From Pseudomonadota bacterium (GTDB lineage: Bacteria; Pseudomonadota; Alphaproteobacteria; Rhizobiales; Pleomorphomonadaceae), in NCBI GenBank assembly GCA_018262505.1, contig JAGSYV010000041.1, positions 1 through 62,718 on the forward strand: a stretch of 62,718 bases of DNA, read 5' to 3'. The position numbers and the translations under genes were made by a program. Of the stretch, positions 18,781-28,192 are shown in pieces (within the stretch, counting starts at the first letter, position 1; each line of letters opens with the position of its first letter). The notes under the pieces were generated by a model. It made no database searches, was not told where the DNA came from, and worked only from the letters and a program-made list of their open reading frames with translations.

Positions 18781-19677
18781 TCACGCCGGCACCGCATAAT
18801 TCATCCGCTGGAGATCCTCGATCAGCCCTGGGCCGACCGGCGTCCATCCCAGCGGCTGGCGAGTAAGATCGCTCAACGCCGGCAAGTCGAAGCCGGCGAA
18901 CATCGCGAACCAGCCGAAATGCGCCTTGGCCTCCTCGGGCGTGACCGATTTCACCGGCAGACCAAGCCCGGCGCCGATCACCTCGGCGATCCGCCGCATT
19001 GGCACGCCCTCTTCGGCCACCGCATTGTAGCGCTCGCCGTGTCGCCCCTTGTCGAGCGCCAGCGCGTAGAGCTTGGCGACGTCGCCCACGTGCGCCGCCG
19101 AATAGCGATGGCGGCGTCGCCGACATAGGCGACAACGCCCTTCTCCCGGCAGATGGCGACATACGGGCTGATGAGGCCTTGCTTGGCGGCGTCGTGCACC
19201 TGGGGAAGCCACATGACGCGCACATCCACGCCTGCTTCCAGCGCGGCGTTTCCGGCCTCTTCGGAGGCGATGCGCGGGTTTGCGATGCGCGGTGTTGAAC
19301 ACCGTCTCGATGGCCGGTGCGCCATGCTCCTGCTCGCCTATGCCGACCCCCGACGTGATGATCAGCGGCCGGTTTGAGCCCTTGAGTTCCTCGCCCAGGG
19401 CGCCAATAATCCGCCGCTCCTTCTCGCAATTCTCGACGAACCGGCTGAAGTCATGGTCGAAGGCGGTGTGGATCACCGCGTCGGCCTGGGCCGCGCCGGC
19501 ACGAATGCTGTCAAGGTCCTCCAGGGCGGCATGATGGACGGTCGCCCCGGCCGCCTTCAGCGCCTCGGCGCCTCGCTCGGAGCGCGTCATGCCGAGAACC
19601 TCGTGCCCGGCAGCCAGAAGCTCCGGCACGATATGGGAACCGATGAACCCCGTCGCACCCGTCAGAAATACACGCAT
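18781..19677 (-). pseudogene. NAD-dependent epimerase/SDR (atypical extended), middle third out of frame
   Basis: N-terminus MRVFLTGATGFIGSHIVPEL is an NAD(P)-binding Rossmann motif, and the C-terminus (SAAHVGDVAKLYALALDKG, VPMRRIAEVIGAGLGLPV) is typical of this SDR subgroup. Between about 19295 and 19107 the open frame reads Arg-rich nonsense, while another frame encodes the expected RIASEEAGNAALEAGVDVRV and VHDAAKQGLISPYVAIC. So two compensating indels leave about 65 residues scrambled without creating a stop. If real, the enzyme is inactive; if they are sequence errors, the gene is a normal 298-residue SDR. Confidence 0.75.
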
Positions 19678-19984
19678 CGCAGCACTCTCCGCCGTTGTGA
19701 TGCGAGAGAGACTAGCCGGTCTTCTTCATAGGAAAAGGTGTGACCTTATAGGGGTATAGTGCCTAACAGGATGAGGGGAGACGCATCCCGGACAGGTTTA
19801 TCCGAGGCACTCGATAGGTGATAGAGACGGAGCCTTCCGACCTATTCGGCCCAATACGACCGCTTGATGGCTGCCGCTCGGCACCCAGGCACTTCCGCCG
19901 CCATCGCTCCAGCCTAGCGCAAGCCTTAATGTCATAAATGACAGTCGGCGGGCCTATCTCGCCTTCACTCCTTCGTTCCGCGGC
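19678..19984. other. Intergenic region, no gene recognised
   Basis: 307 bp between the divergent SDR and unknown-protein genes. It probably contains both promoters. I see no convincing coding frame, dyad or repeat. Confidence 0.4.
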
Positions 19985-20659
19985 ATGAGGCTTCGGCTCA
20001 ATCGGTTCGGCGCGACCATGATGGTCCGAGCAGGCGCGATGCAGGGCTTGATCATGGCAACGGCGCATCCCTCCACTGGCGCGGCGACCGGGGGCTTCCT
20101 TGGGGCAACCGCGGCGCCGCGCGTTACCAGCCCTGCCCGGCTGAAGCGCGCCATTGCCGACGCCAACGCATCGCTCCTTGAGGATGTCGCCGACATGCTC
20201 ATCCCCTCCACCGAGTCGGTCGCCTTCAGCTCAGGGGAAGCGGCCATCGCCGTCGGGTGGAGCTATATCGACGACCTCGAGAATTGCATATCGTCGGTCA
20301 ACGCCGCCCTTCATGTCGTCAACTCCAAGTCCGTCGAGGTCGCCCGCGCTCATTTCGGCAACGGCATCGCCAACCGCGTTCGCCTCATCAACGAAACGGC
20401 GCTCGATACCGCGCGCTACATGCTGGAATACAGGATCTCCTGCATAAGCCGCGCCTTCGCCATCACAGGCAAGCTCTTCGAGATGAATGGCAGCGGCAAC
20501 CTCCGCATGGACTTGTTTGCGCTGACCTATGACGCCGGCACTTTCCGCGCCACGGTCGACACCGACCAGCAGGCCTGGATCGTCGAGAACGAAACGGCGC
20601 GGCAAGTGTCGGTCCGCGAGGTCACCGCCGATCTGGCGTGGGGCAAGCTGGTGCCATAG
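19985..20659 (+). CDS. Hypothetical protein, mostly helical
   Basis: 224 residues from the first ATG; the ATG at 20054 (MATAHPST) is a plausible shorter start, and neither has a strong ribosome site. The middle is amphipathic helix (RLKRAIADANASLLEDVADML; AAIAVGWSYIDDLENCISSVNAAL; NRVRLINETALDTARYMLEYR), giving a superficial phasin-like appearance. The C-terminus looks beta-rich (TFRATVDTDQQAWIVENETARQ). No motif is recognised. Codon use matches the host, so it is probably a real gene. Confidence 0.55.
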   Translation: MRLRLNRFGATMMVRAGAMQGLIMATAHPSTGAATGGFLGATAAPRVTSPARLKRAIADANASLLEDVADMLIPSTESVAFSSGEAAIAVGWSYIDDLENCISSVNAALHVVNSKSVEVARAHFGNGIANRVRLINETALDTARYMLEYRISCISRAFAITGKLFEMNGSGNLRMDLFALTYDAGTFRATVDTDQQAWIVENETARQVSVREVTADLAWGKLVP

Positions 20660-20828
20660 GAGGCAGATGGGCGCCGGGGCAATAGACGCCTTGGGGCGTC
20701 CGGTTGCGCCTAATCTCGCGGCTGTTCATCAATGCCGCTCGCCCAGCCATAGCCAATGGCCCAGAGGCGGGATGCCGTAACCTAACGCTCATCTACACCG
20801 ACGGTGTCCTACACAGCACCACTAGTGG

Positions 20829-21635
20829 TTATTTCCTCCGCAAAAGGAAATGTGAATTAATAACCGGCTCAGATATATTATCCACATACCAAACCTCAGA
20901 GGAGTAACTCTCCTCTATAATATCAAATTTCTCAAGCAGATAAGATCTCACCTCTCGCAATCTTCTAGCCCATACCTTGTGCTTTCCATCCTGATATACG
21001 ATAACCTCAGGATGATGTCTAAATAACGATAGCCGACCGATAAAAACAAACTCACTGGAAACCCGATATAGTTCCGAAATGGCACCCTCGAAGTCCGGAA
21101 CATACTGAAGAACACCACTAACAAATACCAGACCGACACTCGCATCTCTAAAAGGCAAATTCTCGACATCACCTGATATATAATTCACATTATGAATATT
21201 GTTGTGCTTATTGAGAACTTCTACAATTTCTGGATTTACATCAATCCCCGTGCAATTTCTGCCAGTCATTTCTGCCAGATAACGCGTCCATTCGCCGCTG
21301 AGGCAGCCCACATCCAAAATATCTCCACTCATACCGAAGATATTGTTTCTAGAAAGCATCTCGGAAATCTCAACAACCGCAGGCCGCGACAGAAATCGCG
21401 CCTTCTTTTCTTCATTATAATCCGTCAGTAGCGAATCAAAATAATCTACACTGCCACCAACATTCCCTTCTTTTAAAAGGACACCTACTTTCTTTGGTAA
21501 GCTATTCATGAAGTATATAGGTGAATTTGTGTTCAAAATATACGTTTTGTATGGAGAAATAATATCATCGATATCTCTATTTACAGATTTATTTCGCTCG
21601 GTAAAATTGAATATTTTTCTCATGATTTTCATCAT
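20829..21635 (-). CDS. Class I SAM-dependent methyltransferase, AT-rich and probably acquired
   Basis: 268 residues. SAM-binding motif I is GDILDVGCLSGEW (about 105-117), then GIDVNPEIVEVL (acidic loop), YISGDVENLPFRDASVGLVF and LYRVSSEFVFIGR, the Methyltransf_11 pattern. The long N-terminal extension (about 95 residues) has no recognised domain. Base composition (roughly 40% GC, many AAT/ATA/AAA codons) contrasts sharply with the window, so it is probably horizontally acquired, perhaps from a surface-polysaccharide or natural-product locus. The substrate is unknown. Alternative Met starts occur within the first five residues. Confidence 0.85.
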   Translation of the reverse strand: MMKIMRKIFNFTERNKSVNRDIDDIISPYKTYILNTNSPIYFMNSLPKKVGVLLKEGNVGGSVDYFDSLLTDYNEEKKARFLSRPAVVEISEMLSRNNIFGMSGDILDVGCLSGEWTRYLAEMTGRNCTGIDVNPEIVEVLNKHNNIHNVNYISGDVENLPFRDASVGLVFVSGVLQYVPDFEGAISELYRVSSEFVFIGRLSLFRHHPEVIVYQDGKHKVWARRLREVRSYLLEKFDIIEESYSSEVWYVDNISEPVINSHFLLRRK

Positions 21636-21925
21636 ACATATCTCGAAACTTTGACGAGCGAATGTATATATATGTATCTGTATCTACAGATACTCACAAT
21701 GCGAAATTCCAGAGTATAACCTTCTAAAAAGATACGTATTTTATTGAGACGCTTCAAAAATAAAATAACAAGAAGAAACAAGTATATATCAGATATATAA
21801 ATCAACAAATCAAAATAAATACATTTACGAGAACTAAACACTCACAAAATAAATATTTATTACCATCATGCAGATATTTAAAATAGAAAATAAACTTCAA
21901 CATAAGGAAAAATAAATTACAAAAT
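21636..21925. other. AT-rich non-coding segment upstream of the methyltransferase
   Basis: About 290 bp of very AT-rich sequence with runs such as TATATATATG and no credible gene. It continues the foreign-looking composition of the methyltransferase and ends abruptly near 21925. It presumably carries the gene's promoter. Confidence 0.5.
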
Positions 21926-22141
21926 TCAATGTTCTTCCGCGAAAACCCGCTGAATACGCCCCTGGCGCCCCTCAGACAGGAAACCGGGCTTAGTCAAGAA
22001 GGAGAAGCTCCGAAATTCGCGACCTTTTCGAAAACGCTGACTATGATTCAAACTGACTGGGTCCCGCTTAGTCGCGCCGATAGCTGAATAGCCCATTCGC
22101 TCCAGGTTCGAGATCAGACAGGACCGCTCCGCGTCCATGTA
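21926..22141 (-). CDS. Small hypothetical protein, doubtful
   Basis: The minus frame is open back to 22345, but that start would overlap the RND gene end and its terminator, so only the part from an internal Met (MDAERSCLISNLERMGYSAI) is worth listing: 71 residues, basic at the C-terminus. No domain is recognised. It could equally be a gene remnant between the AT-rich island and the RND operon. Confidence 0.25.
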   Translation of the reverse strand, partial: YMDAERSCLISNLERMGYSAIGATKRDPVSLNHSQRFRKGREFRSFSFLTKPGFLSEGRQGRIQRVFAEEH

Positions 22142-22280
22142 AGCCAATGGCAAATCGGCTAATTCGTAGCCGCAAACAGGACGAACCAGCCCAAATAGCC
22201 CCTGGCTTTCTGAAGAGACGGACTTGACCGGCAAGCAGAGTACGAGCACCAACAAGCTCGCGGTGGTTCGGCTCGACTCC

Positions 22281-22321
22281 AAAACGAAAACCGCGCCCTC
22301 ACTTCCGTGAAGAGCGCGGCT
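22281..22321 (-). terminator. Rho-independent terminator of the RND operon
   Basis: On the minus strand GCCGCGCTCTTC and GAGGGCGCGGT pair around ACGGAAGT, followed by TTTTCGTTTT. It lies 21 bp past the permease stop at 22342. Confidence 0.75.
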
Positions 22322-22341
22322 TCGTATTCCTTCCCCCACCT

Positions 22342-25300
22342 TCACTCGGCGGCGAGCGGCATGCCGTCGGGGCCGAGCAGCTTGGGCCTAGGGCCCGGCT
22401 GCACCGATGAGGTCACGAGATGCGGCCGGATCGGAGCGGCCGGCTGGGGCTCGACGTGCGGGACGCCCTCATCCCGGACTTCGTTCTCGTCGGACTCATT
22501 CGGCGAGGCGAGCTTGCCGAACAGCCAGGCGATGGCGCGGTTGAGGCGGTTGATCATCAGGTAGAAGGACGGGATGAATACCAGCGACAGCACCGTCGAC
22601 ACCAGGAGGCCGCCGATCACCGCCACCGCCATCGGCGCCATGAACTCGGCGCCCTGGCCGGTGCCACGCGCTGCCGGATACATGCCGGCCACCATGGCGA
22701 TGGTGGTCATGACGATCGGGCGGGCGCGCTTGCGGCCGGCGTCGATGATCGCCTCGGTCTCGCTGAGGCCGTGCTTCTGACGCTCGACGGCGAAGTCCAC
22801 CAGCATGATGGCGTTCTTGGTGACGATGCCCATCAGCATGAGGATACCGATGATCACCGGCATCGACACCGCGTAGCCGGTGATGAGCAGCGCCGCCACC
22901 ACGCCGCCGATCGACAGCGGAATCGAACCCAGGATGGTGATCGGCTGGAACACGCTGTTGAACAGCAGGATCAGCACGATGAACACGATGGTCAGGCCCG
23001 AGATCATCGCCACGGCGAACGCCTCGAAGATCTCTGCCTGAATTTCGGCGTCACCGGTGTTCTGGATGCTGACGCCCGCCGGGAAGGCCTTCACCGCAGG
23101 CAGGGCGTTGATCCGATCGAGGCCCTGACCGGAGGTGTAGCCCGGCATCATGTCGGTGCCCACCTTGACAAGGCGCGCCCGGTCGTAGCGGTCGATGGTC
23201 GAGGGTCCCTGGCCGAAGCCGATATCGGCCACCGCCGATAGTGGCACCGGCGCGCCGGAAGCGGTGGGGATCTTCAGCGCGGCGAGCGTCTCGATTTTGC
23301 CGCGCGCGGCGGTATCGAGTTGCACCCGCACCGGGATCTGCCGGTCGCCGTCGGTGAACTTGGCAAGGTTGCTGTCGACATCGCCGACGGTGGCGACGCG
23401 CAAGGTCTGCGACAGCGCATCCGTGGACACGCCGAGATCGGAGGCGATATCGGGGCGCGGCGTCACGCGGATCTCCGGCCGGGCGAAGGACGACAGCGCC
23501 GACGGGTTGGAGAACATCGGGTCGCCCCGCATGTCGTTCTCCAGCGCCGCCGCCGCCTTGGCCACGGCGGCGCCGTTCTTGCCAAGCACGCCGACGGTCG
23601 CCTCGCGATCGCCGCGCTCGTTGACGAAGAAGAAGCGGATGTCGGGAATGCTGCGCAGCACCTGCTGCACCTTGTATTCCATCTGCTTCTGCGTCTGCGT
23701 GCGCTCATCGCGCGGCACCAGATTGACGATGACGGCGGCGCGGCGCGTTTCCAGCGTGCCGGTCGGCGAGGTGCCGCCCATCACGAACACGGTTCTGACT
23801 TCCGGGAAGGCGTGCATGCGCTGGCTGATGCCGTCGGTCACGCGTTGCGTGTCGTCCAGCGTCGAGCCCGGCGGCAGTTCGATGGAGGTGACGATGCGCG
23901 CCTGATCGCCGGGGGCGAACAGCTCGGTCGGCAGCTTGGAAGCCTCTCCCATGGCGAACACGAAGGTGGCAAGGCAGGCGACGATGGTGACGGCCGGCAT
24001 CAACGGCACGCTCAGCACGTGGCCGCGCACCCTGACCTTCGGCGACCACAGCGTCACCCTCAGGAAGGCGGTATAGGCACGCACGAAGGGACCGCCCTCA
24101 TGCTCTTCCGGGTGCGGCCGGGTGAGCCAGGCCGAGAACAGGGCGAAGAACACCACGCCCACCGCCACCCACAGCGCCGTCATCTCGCCGCCGGAACGGG
24201 TCAGGAAATCGACCGTGGCGTCGACGCCCTCGAAGATGCCGGACTTGTCGCCGAGCGGGCCGTGGTCCTTCAGCCAGTTGATGCCGAAATAGGCGAGCAC
24301 GCCGAGCGGCACGAACCAGATGAGACGACGCAGCGCCGTGCGCACGAAGCCGCGATAGACGGGCCGGCCGTCCTCGCCGTCGCCGGTGTAGGGCGTCTTC
24401 ATGAAATAGGCGGCCAGCATCGGCGTGATCAGGCGGGCGGTGAGCAGCGAGAAGAACACCGCGATCGCCACCGTCAGGCCGAACTGGCGGAAATACTGGC
24501 CGGGGATGCCGGGCATGAAACTGACCGGCGAGAAGATGGCGATGATGGTCGTGGAAATGGCGATCACCGCCAGGCCGATCTCGTCGGCCGCCTCCACCGC
24601 CGCACGATAGGGCTTCTTGCCGGTGCGGATGTGGCGGACGATGTTCTCGATCTCGACGATGGCGTCGTCGACCAGGATGCCGGTTACCAGCGTGATGCCG
24701 AGCAGGCTCACCATGTTGAGCGAGAAGCCCAGGATGTCGAGCGCGAAGAAGGTGGGAATGGCCGACAGCGGCAGCGCGATGGCCGAGATGATGGTGGCCC
24801 TGAAGTCGCGCAGGAACAGCAGGACGACGATAACGGCGAGCAGCGCGCCCTCGATCAGCGTCTTCATCGAGTTTTCGAAGCTGTTGTAGGTCTGCACCGT
24901 GGAATCGTCGATGCGCTTCAGCGACACATCGGGGTATTGCTTGGAAAGCTTGTCGACCACCTTGCCGACCGCCACCGACACGGAGGCGTCGCTGGCGCCC
25001 TTGGCGCGATAGATGGCAAAGGCCACCGCCGGGCGGCCGTCGAGCCGGGCGAACGACTTGGGCTCGGCCCAATGGTCGACCACCTTGCCGACATCGGAGA
25101 GGCGAATGTTGCGGCCGTCGGCGAGCGGCAGGCGCGTCGCCGCGAGATCGGCGATCGAATGGGCGCTGGCCAGCGTGCGCACCGCCTGCGTCTGGCCGCC
25201 CACCTCGCCCTTGCCACCGGAGAGGTCGATGTTGACCGCCTTCAGCGCCGAATTGACCTGCGCCGCGGTGATGCCGAGCGCCATCAGCCTGTCGGGATCG

Positions 25301-25869
25301 ATCTGCACCTGGATCTCGCGCTTGACGCCGCCCATGCGCTCAACACGACCCACGCCGCTCACCGACTGCAGGTCGCGGATCACCTTGTCGTCGACGAACC
25401 AGGAAAGTTCCTCCGGCGTCATGGCGGGCGAGGCCGCCGCATAGGTGATGATCGCCTGGCCCTCGACGTCGATGCGCCGGCTGACCGGCTCGTCGATCGT
25501 GCCCGGCAGATCGCTGCGGATCTCGGCCACCGCGTCCTTGACGTCGTTGAGCGCCCGGTCGGTGGCGACTTCCAGATTGAACTCGACCACGGTGGTCGAC
25601 ACGCCGTCGGTGATGGTCGACGTGATGTGGCGCACGCCGGAGATGCCGGCGAGCGCGTCCTCCACCGGCTTGGTCACCTGCGTTTCCAACTCCGACGGCG
25701 CCGAACCGCTATCGGTGATGGTCACCGAGATCAGCGGCAGGTCGATGTTCGGCATCATGGTGATCGGCAGCTTGGCGAAGGAGTAGAGCCCCAACGCGAT
25801 CAGGCAGACGAACAGCAGGATGGGCGGAACAGGATTGCGGATCGCCCAGGCGGAAAAATTCCAGTTCAT
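22342..25869 (-). CDS. RND efflux permease, HAE1 type
   Basis: 1175 residues, longer than the usual 1030-1060; the excess is an insertion after helix 6 (about residues 500-620, with two extra hydrophobic stretches LIWFVPLGVLAYFGINWL and MTALWVAVGVVFFALFSAWL) and a Pro-rich C-terminal tail. Proton-relay helix: GILVDDAIVEIENIV near 400. The N-terminus MNWNFSAWAIRNPVPPILLF is typical of alphaproteobacterial HAE pumps. It overlaps the adaptor stop by 4 bp. Third RND system of the window, not closely similar to the first two. Confidence 0.95.
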   Translation of the reverse strand: MNWNFSAWAIRNPVPPILLFVCLIALGLYSFAKLPITMMPNIDLPLISVTITDSGSAPSELETQVTKPVEDALAGISGVRHITSTITDGVSTTVVEFNLEVATDRALNDVKDAVAEIRSDLPGTIDEPVSRRIDVEGQAIITYAAASPAMTPEELSWFVDDKVIRDLQSVSGVGRVERMGGVKREIQVQIDPDRLMALGITAAQVNSALKAVNIDLSGGKGEVGGQTQAVRTLASAHSIADLAATRLPLADGRNIRLSDVGKVVDHWAEPKSFARLDGRPAVAFAIYRAKGASDASVSVAVGKVVDKLSKQYPDVSLKRIDDSTVQTYNSFENSMKTLIEGALLAVIVVLLFLRDFRATIISAIALPLSAIPTFFALDILGFSLNMVSLLGITLVTGILVDDAIVEIENIVRHIRTGKKPYRAAVEAADEIGLAVIAISTTIIAIFSPVSFMPGIPGQYFRQFGLTVAIAVFFSLLTARLITPMLAAYFMKTPYTGDGEDGRPVYRGFVRTALRRLIWFVPLGVLAYFGINWLKDHGPLGDKSGIFEGVDATVDFLTRSGGEMTALWVAVGVVFFALFSAWLTRPHPEEHEGGPFVRAYTAFLRVTLWSPKVRVRGHVLSVPLMPAVTIVACLATFVFAMGEASKLPTELFAPGDQARIVTSIELPPGSTLDDTQRVTDGISQRMHAFPEVRTVFVMGGTSPTGTLETRRAAVIVNLVPRDERTQTQKQMEYKVQQVLRSIPDIRFFFVNERGDREATVGVLGKNGAAVAKAAAALENDMRGDPMFSNPSALSSFARPEIRVTPRPDIASDLGVSTDALSQTLRVATVGDVDSNLAKFTDGDRQIPVRVQLDTAARGKIETLAALKIPTASGAPVPLSAVADIGFGQGPSTIDRYDRARLVKVGTDMMPGYTSGQGLDRINALPAVKAFPAGVSIQNTGDAEIQAEIFEAFAVAMISGLTIVFIVLILLFNSVFQPITILGSIPLSIGGVVAALLITGYAVSMPVIIGILMLMGIVTKNAIMLVDFAVERQKHGLSETEAIIDAGRKRARPIVMTTIAMVAGMYPAARGTGQGAEFMAPMAVAVIGGLLVSTVLSLVFIPSFYLMINRLNRAIAWLFGKLASPNESDENEVRDEGVPHVEPQPAAPIRPHLVTSSVQPGPRPKLLGPDGMPLAAE

Positions 25870-27062
25870 CCCTTCACTCCCGCGCCTTCGATGACCTGCG
25901 GCTTGACCTTGTCACCGCCCCTCAGGAACGTTCCGGCCTTGGAGACCACCAGTTCGCCCTCGGCGACACCGTCCTTCACTTCGATCAGGCCGGCGTCGGT
26001 GAGGCCGGTCTTGACCTTGCGCGTGTCGACAACGCCGTCTTTCACCACCTGCACCGTCGGCACGCCGTCTTCGTCGGTCACCGCCGTCACCGGCAGCACC
26101 AGGCCCTCGCTGTGGGCCACCTCGACGGTGCCGCGCGCAAAGGCGCCGACGCGCAGCCCCTGATCGGCCGGCAGCGCGATGCGCACCTTGCCGAGGCGGG
26201 TCGCGGCGTTGATCTCCGGCTGCACCAGACGCACGACGCCGTTGACCGAGATGGCCGATCCGGAGGGCTGCACCGCCACCTTCTGGCCGACCTTGAGTTC
26301 CGGCAGCAGCGTCTCGGTGACGTCGGCATCGAGCTCGATATCGCCCTTCTCGGCGATGACGAACAGCGGATTGCCGCTGGCTGCGGCGACCTGCCCAACC
26401 ACCGCGTTGCGGCTGAGGATGAGCCCGGCGCGCGGCGCCTTGATCTCGGTCTTGGAGCGGCGCAGCTCCAGCTCGGCCCTCTGCGCCTCAATGAGCTTGC
26501 GCCCGGCCTCGGCGGAATTCAGCGTCTCCCGGGCGACCAGGACCTGCGCCTTGGCCTGCTCGGCCGCCAACTGCCGCTGGTCGAAGGCCTCCTTGGCGAT
26601 GGCGTCGGTTCCCACCAGAGCCTGCCCCCGCTTGAGCGCCTGGGCCGTCTGGGTCGCCAACGCTTCGGCGGAGGTGATCTGGGCGCGCGCCTGGGCGATC
26701 TGGGCGTCGGAGGAGGCAAGCTGCGAGGTGTTCTGGGCCAGTTGCACGTCGATGGTGTCGACGGCGAGCCGCGCCAGCACCGCGCCCTCCTCCACCCGGT
26801 CACCGGCATCGACGGCAATGCTTTCGATCTTGAGGCCCTCGACGCCCGGCGTCACCAGCACCTGCTCGCGCGCCACCAACGTGCCGGTGACGAGCACCTT
26901 CTGGCTCAGCGCCTGCCGGCCGGCTTTGACGACGCTGACCGTCGGCACCACCTCCTGCGCGGTGGGCGCGGCGACGGGCGCCGTGTCCTCGGCCAGCGCC
27001 GGTAACGTTACGATATTACAGGCCAGCAATGCGCCGGCCAGTGGCATACCCCAGAACTTCAT
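25866..27062 (-). CDS. RND efflux periplasmic adaptor (MFP family)
   Basis: 398 residues from the ATG at 27062, which opens directly into a signal peptide (MKFWGMPLAGALLACNIVTLPALAED, cleavage after ALA). The frame continues 23 residues upstream without family-like sequence. A lipoyl half (GDRVEEGAVLARL), long coiled coil (about 95-190), second half (APRAGLILSRNAVVGQV), beta-barrel and membrane-proximal domain follow. First gene of the adaptor-permease pair, 76 bp after the TetR stop. Confidence 0.92.
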   Translation of the reverse strand: MKFWGMPLAGALLACNIVTLPALAEDTAPVAAPTAQEVVPTVSVVKAGRQALSQKVLVTGTLVAREQVLVTPGVEGLKIESIAVDAGDRVEEGAVLARLAVDTIDVQLAQNTSQLASSDAQIAQARAQITSAEALATQTAQALKRGQALVGTDAIAKEAFDQRQLAAEQAKAQVLVARETLNSAEAGRKLIEAQRAELELRRSKTEIKAPRAGLILSRNAVVGQVAAASGNPLFVIAEKGDIELDADVTETLLPELKVGQKVAVQPSGSAISVNGVVRLVQPEINAATRLGKVRIALPADQGLRVGAFARGTVEVAHSEGLVLPVTAVTDEDGVPTVQVVKDGVVDTRKVKTGLTDAGLIEVKDGVAEGELVVSKAGTFLRGGDKVKPQVIEGAGVKG

Positions 27063-27137
27063 GACGCAACGTCCCCGTGGCCGATATATGCCGGCCTTAA
27101 AACATGACCAAAAGTTAATCCGCGCTGACATGTGGCT

Positions 27138-27791
27138 TCACTCCCTTCTTTCCAAGGGGGGAGCGGTGACAGGCCCTTCATTTTCCAACACCGCCGTGAC
27201 AACGCGCGACAGGATGGTCTCGGCCCGTTCGACGTCGTAGTCGGGGTTGAGGCCCATGCGCAGGATGACGCCATCGGCGAAGGCGACCAGCGTCATCATG
27301 ACCGTGTCGATATCGGCGTCGGCGGCGATCTCGCCGGTTGCCTTGGCGCGCGCGAAGACCTCTTGCATCAGCACGCGGTTTTCCGCCTCGCACTTGGCGA
27401 AGAAGGCGCCGACCGCCGTGTTGCGCATGCTCTCGACATAGACCTCGAGCATCATCTGCACGGCGCGGCGGTCGCGCATCGTCTCGATATAGGTAAGGCC
27501 GCAGCGCAGGAGACGGTCGTGCAGCGAGCCGGGCTCCAGCATCACTTCCAGAATGCGCCGGCCGGCGTACTGCTCCTCCTGGGCGATCGCTTCGATGATC
27601 GCGTCCTTGGAGGCGAAATAGCGGTAGATGCCGCCGGGGCTCATCTTCGCCTCGGCGCAGATCTCCTGCATCGACGTGCGATGGAAGCCGGCCCGCGAGA
27701 AGCAGGTGCGCGCCGCATCGAGGATGTGGGCGCGCCGCTCGTCCTGCTGTGGCGACGTGGCTTCGGACCGATGTGGCGCGTTGAAGTTCAT
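27138..27791 (-). CDS. TetR family transcriptional regulator
   Basis: 217 residues. HTH at about residues 38-60 (TSMQEICAEAKMSPGGIYRYF) and a TetR_C domain of the AcrR/BetI-like group. It is immediately upstream of, and in line with, the third RND system, so it is the likely repressor. A palindrome 29 bp before the start is the probable operator. Confidence 0.92.
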   Translation of the reverse strand: MNFNAPHRSEATSPQQDERRAHILDAARTCFSRAGFHRTSMQEICAEAKMSPGGIYRYFASKDAIIEAIAQEEQYAGRRILEVMLEPGSLHDRLLRCGLTYIETMRDRRAVQMMLEVYVESMRNTAVGAFFAKCEAENRVLMQEVFARAKATGEIAADADIDTVMMTLVAFADGVILRMGLNPDYDVERAETILSRVVTAVLENEGPVTAPPLERRE

Positions 27792-27819
27792 GACGGCTTC
27801 CCCCGGGGCACCCGACGGC

Positions 27820-27835
27820 GCGAACGAACGTTCGC
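27820..27835. promoter_or_regulatory. Probable TetR operator
   Basis: GCGAACGAACGTTCGC has 6-bp arms GCGAAC/GTTCGC and an inner perfect GAACGTTC. It is placed just upstream of the TetR-adaptor-permease unit; GAACGTTC-type sites are common for this repressor family. Confidence 0.65.
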
Positions 27836-28114
27836 TCTCATAGGATTGTGTCTATCTTGCGTCAATGCACGGGATGGTCGGCCGATCGTTCCGCCAGCCG
27901 CTCCCATGGGGTGCGAAAGGGCCAAATCGGCCGGATTGGCGCTAACGGCCTGTAGAGATGTGGGTTTGGCGTCCACATCCGAAGATTGTCCTCTGTCCGA
28001 CGGTATGTCTGATCGAATACGGATAACAATAGTCAGCTTTGCTTTTTGACTTGCGACCCTGTGAAATCGGGTTCATGCTCCCTCCTGTCAGCAACAAACG
28101 AAAGGAGGTGACCG

Positions 28115-28192
28115 GTGAACTTACGCAATCGATCCTCGATTGAGGCAAGAATTCGCTGGACATTAACTTCCTTGAGTGACCTCCAGTTCTAG
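28115..28192 (+). CDS. Candidate 25-residue small protein with ideal ribosome site
   Basis: GTG start six bases after AAAGGAGGTG (28101-28110), an almost complete anti-16S match, and a 25-codon frame (VNLRNRSSIEARIRWTLTSL to LQF) ending TAG at 28192. The peptide is basic with an amphipathic middle. Upstream, CCTCCT (28081-28086) can pair with AGGAGG and GTTCA (28071-28075) with TGAAC, which would hide the ribosome site. It could be a regulatory leader peptide or chance. No downstream gene is close (next start 28714). Confidence 0.3.
   Translation: MNLRNRSSIEARIRWTLTSLSDLQF

Noticed and set aside
22142..22345. N-terminal extension of the hypothetical minus frame to 22345
   Set aside because: It overlaps the RND stop and its terminator, so translation from there is implausible.
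23320..26163. 947-codon plus frame opposite the third RND system
   Set aside because: His/Arg/Asp-rich shadow of the RND and adaptor genes, with no domains and no ribosome site.
28071..28110. 16S rRNA 3'-end-like sequence (AAAGGAGGTG)
   Set aside because: It matches the ribosome-binding complement of the 16S end, not 16S itself, and no rRNA sequence flanks it.
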